The notes under the pieces are model-generated. The model saw only the letters and a program-made list of their open reading frames with translations. It did no database searches and had not been told where the DNA came from. The translations under genes were made by a program, and so were the position numbers. From Pelobates cultripes (Eukaryota; Chordata; Amphibia; Anura; Pelobatidae), in the NCBI GenBank assembly GCA_933207985.1, contig OW240913.1, positions 322,822,909 through 322,886,908 of the forward strand: a DNA stretch of 64,000 nt. The letters are read 5' to 3'. Positions 57,073 through 64,000 of the stretch are shown here, in pieces. Each line of letters begins with the position of its first letter. Within the stretch, counting starts at the first letter, position 1.

Positions 57073-58035
57073 TAATGCAAGAAAACACAAGGGTCTCTGC
57101 GTTCCATGTGATGCTCACACCTGAAATGACAGCAGAGGTAAGTGTTTTATACTTACCTTATTTACAATCCTCAACCCAACTGTAGAGAAAAGAATTTATG
57201 ACAGTCAGAAACGTTCTCCTTTAGTCTTTCTCATTAAAATGGAAAAAGGGTAAGTAACAAATCTCACTGGAAATTAAAGAGTTAATGACATTTATTGCCC
57301 TTTTAAAATAAAGGCGTAACAACAGATGAACCTGCAACATATTTTCGTCCTTAAATCTTTTACTTTTTGTAGATACAAATGAGTCATGACGAGTAATTTC
57401 TTAGCATGACATAGTCTTAAATTATGTCTTTGTTCAATCTTCGAAAGCAGTCGTCATATTTTTGCTGGATAATTTGGGGTTGTCACTCTTCAAATATTCT
57501 TTAAAGCACAGGAATGTTTCATGTTTAAATCCATAAAAAGAGAAAAAGCATAATATTTATGAAAAGATGAGCAAATACTGGCTTCAAATAACTCTTAAAA
57601 TTGGAGTGTGACTGAAGTTTCACCGAGATTTTTATTGTACCTGCATAGTGTCTTTAGTAGCTTTGTAAACTGAACTTCAGAATTCACTCTAAATGAAACC
57701 TGGTTCTATGCATGTCAATAGGAATGTTCATTTCTATTACAAGATGTCAAGTTCATGCAATGAATCCAAACGTTTTTAGTCTTTTGAACTGTGAAATGAA
57801 ATGTGGTAAATTTAAATTGCACAACATGCCACATAGCTGACATGCTGAACAGACATGCCATTGCCAACATATCTGATATGCTGAGATACCTGGGTTGAAG
57901 AATGTTCACAATTTGGCTGCTTTGATATAAATTCTACAATCTGGTTGTCAGTTCGTGTGCCTTCGATATTTTGTGAGTAAACACCAAAGTTTTGTTTAGT
58001 GGGTAACAGAATTCTCAGTTGCGGTATTGAAAGAG
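57073..58035. other. A+T-rich DNA, no gene
   Basis: GAGGTAAGTG at 57135 looks like a splice donor after a short open stretch, but no acceptor is convincing. Confidence 0.4.
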
Positions 58036-58486
58036 TTAAAGGGGCACTGTAGTGCCAGGAACACAAACATAGGTGTACTATAGTTCTAAAACCACCGTTT
58101 AGGTGGTCAGTCCTACTCACCTCTTGTTAGAAAGGTGAGTAACTCGCCCCAATCCACTTCCTTGGATGACATAATCAGAATTGATTAACTCAGCCAACAA
58201 AGATGCCAATCAGCATCTTCTCATAAATGGGAAAAGTTCAGCATCTACATGCAGAACGTGGAGACACTGAACATCAATACTGCATCCTGTGCAGCACTGA
58301 CCCAGTAAGCACTTGTAGTGGCCGTCTGAGGAGTGGCCACTAGAGGTGTTCCTAGGCAGCAATGTAAACACTGCCTTATCTCTGAAAAGACAGTGTTAAC
58401 ATTAAAAAGCCTGCAAGTACTGTCTATACTCACCAGAACAACTACAATAAGCCATAGTTGTTCTAGTGACTATAGTGTCCCTTTAA
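58036..58486. mobile_element. T2-type MITE, complete, 451 bp
   Basis: TTAA at 58036-58039 and 58483-58486, ends TTAAAGGGGCACTGTAGTGC and GACTATAGTGTCCCTTTAA. The left hairpin has AAACCACCGTTTAGGTGG; the right is CCAGAACAACTACAATAAGC with CATAGTTGTTCTAG. The core AGTGGCCACTAGAGGTG is shared with other T2-type copies. Confidence 0.88.
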
Positions 58487-59585
58487 GATGCTGTTGGCAA
58501 TGTTTCACTTATATAGTGAGAGGTTTGAGCTCCTATAGCTGAGGTTGTCAGAGTCAAATCAGTTTTGTACTTCTAGCTGTTGTTACTTTGATGTTTAATT
58601 CTAGAAAGTGCTATAGGTAGAATCATGGAGATCAATATACAAGTTTCAAAAAAAATTTAAATGGGATATCTGCAAAAATGAATTGACCTTGTAAGTCAGT
58701 TAAAAGATTCTGTGATATTTACTATCATGGCTCATGTGCTGACTTAGTCTACATCACCAGTGTAAGAGCAATGTTTGCACAACATCAGGGAAAAAATTGG
58801 GGTAGCAAATACCTTTCTTTGGTTTACTTGGTTTTGCAAACATCTGGCATGTACGAAGCCACCAAACATTTAGAAAAAAAAAAAAAGACAGGCACAAATT
58901 TAAGCAAAATTGCCTTTTGCACAGCCACTATCCTTGAAATAAAAGTGTTACCAAAACACTTGGAAAACGGTTTAACACGTTAAGTTAAGACGGCACCCTC
59001 AGACTCTTGCACACAAAACAGAGGATATAAAGATGTTTTGCAGTTGTAGAGTCCCCTTAATACAGATTCCTCTCTGAGAGTATTGTTCAGGGATTCAGTT
59101 AAAGAGATATATCCAGGCAGTATAATGGAACCATCTCAGAATGAGGCGCATGCCAGTTTAAACCAAAATGTACAGTAAGTATTGACTATTCTCATTCCAC
59201 AAAGGTATCAATACTTTGGGCTAATTCCCAAGCATATCTCATCATCTCAGTCACCACTTCTCTTCACCCTTAAGACACTTTATGGGATTTAACCGCATGT
59301 CCTCTTTATCCCAATTCATAAAAGCTCCCATTTTATGAGAAACATGCGCTTTTATGAATTGATTTCGAATAAATCATTTACCTCCACCCCTCCCCTCCCT
59401 TCCCCCTCAGTGATTAAAGGTGACAGCCAGAAGAGCTTTTGGAACGCTTGTTCAAGTAGAAGTGAGAGGTTCCATAGAGGAGTATTAATCTAATGAGAAG
59501 TATTCTACTGGGCAACTGCTGCAATTGCCCCTTTTGATCAGTGTATTAATGTCAATTTGCAACAATTTAATCTGGCCTGGTAAAA
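58487..59585. other. A+T-rich DNA, no gene
   Basis: A small hairpin pairs CAATTCATAAAAGC (59311) with GCTTTTATGAATTG (59348). No gene. Confidence 0.45.
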
Positions 59586-59589
59586 TAGA

Positions 59590-59815
59590 TTAAAATTATA
59601 CTCCACTGTCCAAATGCAAAAATCACTATTTAGATATACCTTGTCTGCAGCCTTTGCAAGCCATCCCCTTCTAACCGAGTCCAATCACAGATTTTCCAAT
59701 TAAGCTCACCGAGATGTTTTTGCAAGGCAGGTGCTCTGGGCAATTGCCTGCCTCGTGCGTTAAGCTCTATTGAGCTAAGCAAATCAGGAAGTAACAGAAC
59801 TATAGTCTGCTTTAA
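59590..59815. mobile_element. Degraded T2-type MITE, inverted relative of 38560 copy
   Basis: Reverse-complement similarity to 38560-38918: TGCAGCCTTTGCAA, TTGCAAGGCAGGTGCTCTG and AGCTCTATTGAGCT appear in inverted order. The ends have decayed. Confidence 0.6.
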
Positions 59816-60140
59816 AAGCCAGTGGGGTGAATCAAGTATAATTTATAAAAGTGGCAATTGCTATCTGCACTTTTTGTGAAAAAAAAAAACAGGCACAAAA
59901 TATTTAACCAAACTCCCAAAAAGTTGTATCGTACGCTATATTAAATGATTTAATATTAGTTACTCTTAATAGACATTGATAAATCCTAAAAAAGATTCAT
60001 CACAAACAACTGTATAAATAGCATAATTCTTTGGCAAACATTAGATATGATTATCAACAAATATATTTTTTTTAAAATACTTACAATGTGCACTATGGGT
60101 TTGTCCTAGGAAGAGCAAGAGTCCACTAATATAGCTTCCT
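59816..60140. other. A+T-rich DNA, no gene
   Basis: Nothing recognisable. Confidence 0.5.
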
Positions 60141-60220
60141 TTAACCCCTTAAGGACACATGACATGTGTGACATGTTATGATTCCCTTTTATTCCAGAAG
60201 TTTGGTCCTTAAGGGGTTAA
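60141..60220. mobile_element. Hairpin MITE TTAACCCCTTAAGG, 80-bp copy
   Basis: From TTAACCCCTTAAGGACACAT to GGTCCTTAAGGGGTTAA. It is in opposite orientation to the 53887 copy (one difference noted: ACATGTTATG for ACATGTCATG). Its right TTAA is also the start of a T2-type end. Confidence 0.88.
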
Positions 60221-60250
60221 AGTGACACTATCATGGTTACAATGTTAATG
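60217..60250. mobile_element. T2-type MITE, 5' end
   Basis: TTAAAGTGACACTATCATGG starts at the TTAA shared with the hairpin MITE. The 3' end was not found. Confidence 0.5.
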
Positions 60251-61870
60251 AGATTACATTATTGGAAAAGCTATCTGTAGCACTGGCAAAAAACGCATTG
60301 TGGCAGTCATAAAGATGTTATAAAGGTGATAATTGGTATGTAGAGGTTATTGGTTGCGTAATCCCTATATTAAAGCACAGATGTTTATGTACAAGTTATT
60401 GCAAGTGATTCCAAGATTGATAACATTAATCACTGGTATGATGAATATTCAGCTCATTTCAAGTTATATATTACTATACTTTGTGCATTGGAATATTGGG
60501 AATTAAAATATTCACAAATGACAAGATATTGAAAAGAAAGAACATTCAATATAAACCCTTTCCTTTCCCTCACATTCCTATTAAAGGATTGCATTTTCCT
60601 TATGACGAAAATATGTCATATTGAAGAAATGTCATATTGACAACGTATTTCTCTTTTAAAAATTAACTCTAAAATAAACTGAACTTGTTGAAAGAAGTTA
60701 AATATTAATATGTGTAGGATCCTATGACTGAGTTGGGATAATGGACCATGACAGCCATGTAGGTGGCATTCTAGGTCTATGAATATATGATCCCATTGCC
60801 TCAGCAAAGCTACTTGTGACTTATTCCCAATGGTTGTAGTGTACAGGTCAACTTGGCCTTTCTCCTCGTCTGCTAGAATACTATGCTTCCAGGCTCAACT
60901 TAATTTTGACCATTCTCCTACAGTAATGGAAAAATGCTTTATGCTCCAGTAGGAGTGGTTTCTTCCAAGATAACAAACAGAGTCACAGATTCGAGCCTAC
61001 AAGCAGGAAGTGAAGTCTTGGTTATATATTAGTATTTTACAGCTGAAACAGTTTCCCCATTTAGGCTTCAACAAGTGTACCTCTCTTCTCTCTGCATGGC
61101 ACTTAGTGACCCAGGACCAGATATGCCCCCCTTGTTCAACCCTGCAGTCAGTCACAGCTCTCCTACTCCCCACACTCACAGATCACAGACTACCCTCTCT
61201 CCATCATCTTCTGTGTTCTATCTGGGATTCCATTTTTATCCCTCAGTTCTTTGACTCTCCCTGCCCCTAAGTATTCTGCCTCTCCATAAAACAGCAGTCT
61301 TTACTCCTATTACCCCTTTTCCAACCATGTCTACTCCCACTCCTCAGCATGCTCATCCTCCTTCTCCTCTCTTAAACTATGCTCCATCTTGCTATATCTC
61401 TTACATCCCATAATGAGTGTCTATACCTTCTACTTTTTACAATAGCAATTCTAACTAAGCTACAGAGAATACTCAAACTAAATGAACTGTAATCACCCGC
61501 CACTCTCCACTGCGCTTCTACCTCTCCTTTCAAAAAGAATTAAAAACAAAAGGGAGTTAAAAAAATGGTACATAAAATATAAATTTGTTTTAAAAAAATA
61601 TTTGGAAGGAAAAAAGGTCATATGTAGCAAAAACAAATAAAGTTTTTAAGAAAAAGGGGTGTAGCAAAAATGGGACAGGAAGGAGGATGGAGAATGAAAA
61701 AAATGAGAAAAAAAATACATATAGAAGTGTGTTATATAAGTTAAAAGAAAACGTGTGATGTGTTATTTTGTGTGTACTAACCTCTTCAATAACAAAATCA
61801 AGAAAAAAAAATTCTAGTCCATAAAGCCTCACTCACCCTCAATAATACTAAAGTTATGAATACCAGACTG
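60251..61870. other. No recognisable gene
   Basis: A pyrimidine-rich stretch (about 61080-61400) gives an 86-codon frame without signature. The rest is A+T-rich. Confidence 0.45.
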
Positions 61871-61872
61871 TA

Positions 61873-62425
61873 AATTATTATTATTATTAATATTATGTTA
61901 TTTATACAGCACCATCAAATTCCGCAGTGCTTTACAATGGGTGGACGAACAGACATGTAGTTGTAACCAGACAAGTTGGACACAAAGGAACAGAGGGGTT
62001 GAGGGCCCTACTCAATGAGCTTACATGCTAGAGGGAGTGGGGTAAAAGGACACAAAAAGGTAAGGATAGTATTAGACTAGTGACAGTTGCAGAAGAGGAA
62101 TCAGTCAGGAGCTATTAACAGTTTAATTGATGCGCTTTTATGAAGAAGAGGGTTTTAATGATTTTTTGAAGGAGTGGAGACTGGGTGAGCATCTAACGGA
62201 GGAGGGAAGTGAGTTCCAGGAACGGTGCAGCCCTCGAGAAATCTTGAAAGTGAGCATCAGAGGTGGGAGTACGGACAGAAGATACACGTAAGTCTTCAGC
62301 AGATCGTAAGGGTCTAGACGGGACATACTTGTGTATAAGGGAGGATAGATAGGTGGGAGCAGCATTATGTAGAGATTTGAAAGCAAGAACCAGAATTTTA
62401 AATTAAGCTCTATATTTTATAGGAA
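61873..62425 (-). pseudogene. L2-type LINE 3' end with ORF2 C-terminus
   Basis: Minus strand. The end of the reverse transcriptase ORF reads AFKSLHNAAPTYLSSLIHKY, then PSRPLRSAEDLRV, a frameshift, RSWNSLPSSVRCSPSLHSFK and KSLKPSSS (about 62390-62140). The 3' UTR follows with the complement of GGCCCTACTCAATGAGCTTA. It ends at TATACAGCACCATCAAATTC plus an (ATT)n run at 61873-61893. This is the best-preserved L2 end in the window, but the frame is broken and most of ORF2 is missing. Confidence 0.85.
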
Positions 62426-63141
62426 GCCAATGTAGGGACTACATTAAATTAAAGTATTGTTTTGACAGTAGCCACTAAGCTCTGATATAATGAATGTAAA
62501 GTTCCTAAAAAAAATGTAAGCTCGCTCCCTGCTTTTAAACAATACAGGAAGTTTCAGCAGGTGATGACATTCTTACAGTCAGAAGGGGAAGAGGGAGTGA
62601 TTGGACTCTACCATTTTACTGTCAGCATTACATTAGCATTCCAGCGATTGATAAAAATTGCTATAGCAGTTTTACATACCTTTTATTTTTAAATATATGA
62701 CTTAACCGTATTTACAGTATGTGCTCATTTGCAGACATTCTTTTTACGTTATGTTGCCATTTTCAGTAAACTGCACTACTAGTAATGCCTTCAGGGTCCT
62801 CACAAATACCTATAGGTAAGGTTTTTGACCATTTTTATTTATATATTTTTGTCACAGCCACTAACTAATATATTATTTCAGAATCTATGTGAAAAAAAAT
62901 GCAAGATAAAGTACACCGTATGCTGACTAAACATTTTCATTTCCAAAATATGTTTTGTAAAGCATGAACAAATAAGTAAAAAGTAAAATTTTAAAAATTG
63001 ACATATTTTTTATTTGTCTGCAAAGCAATCTATACACAAATTTGCTGTGTTATAATGTGCATATGTGCAAGCTATGCATCCCTTGCTTCTCAAACCAAAA
63101 TTCTTAGTGCCTGTGTCTATTTAGAGTCAGTCACATATGAG
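62426..63141. other. A+T-rich DNA, no gene
   Basis: Nothing recognisable. Confidence 0.5.
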
Positions 63142-63385
63142 TTGCATTAAGCACAGCTTTTATAGGATTGGAATTAAAGCTACAATGGTAGAATTATTAT
63201 AACAACAAAGTGATACTCATGGCTTTTTCCAAGACACACACACACATGTATATGTGTGTGTGTGTGTCTTGAAAAAGTCATGTGTATCACTTTGTTGTTA
63301 TAACAGTTCTACCACTGTAGCTTTATTTCCAATCCTATAAAAGCTGTGCTTTATTTCCAATCCTATAAAAGCTGTGTCTAATGCA
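63142..63385. mobile_element. Inverted-repeat element with CA/TG apex
   Basis: Arms of about 100 bp: TTGCATTAAGCACAGCTTTT ... ACAACAAAGTGATACTCATG at the left, CATGTGTATCACTTTGTTGT ... AGCTGTGTCTAATGCAA at the right. The tip of the hairpin is (CA)n-ATGTATA-(TG)n. In the right arm TTTATTTCCAATCCTATAAA occurs twice in tandem (63323 and 63352). Confidence 0.8.
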
Positions 63386-63478
63386 ATATATATAAAGAAA
63401 AAGAAAAACTCTCTTGCAGTCACGCTGTAAATGTCCCTTGTTTGCCGGGTGCTAAGCCAGGGCTTGGTTATTCAGATG

Positions 63479-63693
63479 TCCAAAGAGGTAGCAGCACTCA
63501 CGGAGTTTAAAAGTTCCAATCTTTATTTGGTCATATTAAAAATCACGATCAAAGTTTCAGTCCAACGTTTCAGTAACATATTTTATCCTGAGGAAAGTCC
63601 CATACAGAGGACTGAAACGTTGATCGTGATTTTTAATATGAATAAATAAAGATTGGAACTTTTAAACTCCATAAGTGCTGCTACCTCTTTGGA
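63479..63693. mobile_element. Inverted-repeat MITE (TCCAAAGAGGTAGCAGCAC)
   Basis: The left arm TCCAAAGAGGTAGCAGCACT ... AAAAATCACGATCAA is mirrored by TTGATCGTGATTTTT ... GTGCTGCTACCTCTTTGGA, each about 70-75 nt. The centre has GAGGAAAGTCCCATACAGAG then GACTGAAACGTTG. Confidence 0.82.
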
Positions 63694-64000
63694 TATCTAT
63701 TGTTATTTTTTTGAATTATTATTATTATGCCCCAACAAGACATGCAAGTACAGGATAACACATAGTTTAACATCAGTTGTTTCAAGACATATTTAAGTAG
63801 CAAAAAGGTAAACACTAAGACACAGAAGGTATCAGAGAAGATGGGCTTAGAAAACCTGTCGTTATTATTTAGCATCAAACTTATACTAGCTGTTAGTATT
63901 AGCAATGTTTAATGGCTGCTTTTTGCCACCAGTCATGGAAATTAACCAATTGACCTTCAAAGGAGGCAAATTAATCTCATCCTTGAAATCAAGACCAACA
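63694..64000. other. A+T-rich DNA, no gene
   Basis: A short (ATT)n run at 63716-63728 could be an L2 3' trace. Nothing else. Confidence 0.45.

Overview
The window reads as vertebrate nuclear DNA, most likely from a frog or toad. It is A+T-rich and densely packed with transposon remains. The best taxonomic markers are many copies of TTAA-flanked MITEs with ends of the TTAAAGGRR type (the T2 family described from Xenopus), L1/Tx1-type and L2-type LINE fragments, hAT and Tc1 relics, and several kinds of hairpin MITE. The genus cannot be named from the sequence. No intact protein-coding gene, rRNA, tRNA or CRISPR array could be supported. The longer open frames fall inside LINE remains, minisatellites or microsatellites. 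The window looks like a gene desert or the inside of a very large intron.

Layout: 0.8-6.3 kb is a transposon graveyard. It holds a Tc1 transposase pseudogene, an L1 ORF2 tail on the minus strand, and an L2 reverse transcriptase pseudogene split by a 2.0-kb insertion. That insertion contains a telomere-like array which is itself split by a probable solo LTR. 7.5-8.0 kb is a dimeric minisatellite. 8.5-15.2 kb holds T2-type MITEs, three of the window's hairpin-MITE/T2 nestings or their ends, and L2 3' ends. 18.1-19.7 kb is an ORF1-only L1 insertion with target duplications and a poly(A) tail. 20.6-22.0 kb is an element with ~190-bp inverted repeats. 23.7-24.4 kb has two hAT elements with exact 8-bp target duplications. 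27.0-27.8 kb is an 84/168-bp minisatellite. 32.3-33.0 kb is a run of three TTAA-targeting elements, and 35.8-37.9 kb an older repeat entered by an L2 end and a 1.37-kb hAT element. 39.6 kb is a hAT hairpin with an ATTTAAAT duplication. 43.9-50.3 kb has more T2 MITEs, an L1 endonuclease relic and a double-palindrome module. 52.1-52.6 kb is a TG/TA array holding a perfect 66-bp palindrome and an exact 61-bp copy of sequence 2 kb upstream. 53.9-63.7 kb has hairpin MITEs, an L1 relic, an L2 3' end and two large inverted repeats.

What the sequence mainly records is insertion history: nested insertions, target duplications and internally deleted elements. The most unusual items are the 61-bp duplication beside the perfect palindrome, the ORF1-only L1 (an analogue of mammalian HAL1), the tandem stacking of TTAA-targeting elements on shared TTAA sites, and repeated nesting of one MITE family inside another. 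One 106-bp segment (26500-26605) has splice-site-like borders and an open frame; it is the only weak candidate for a real exon.
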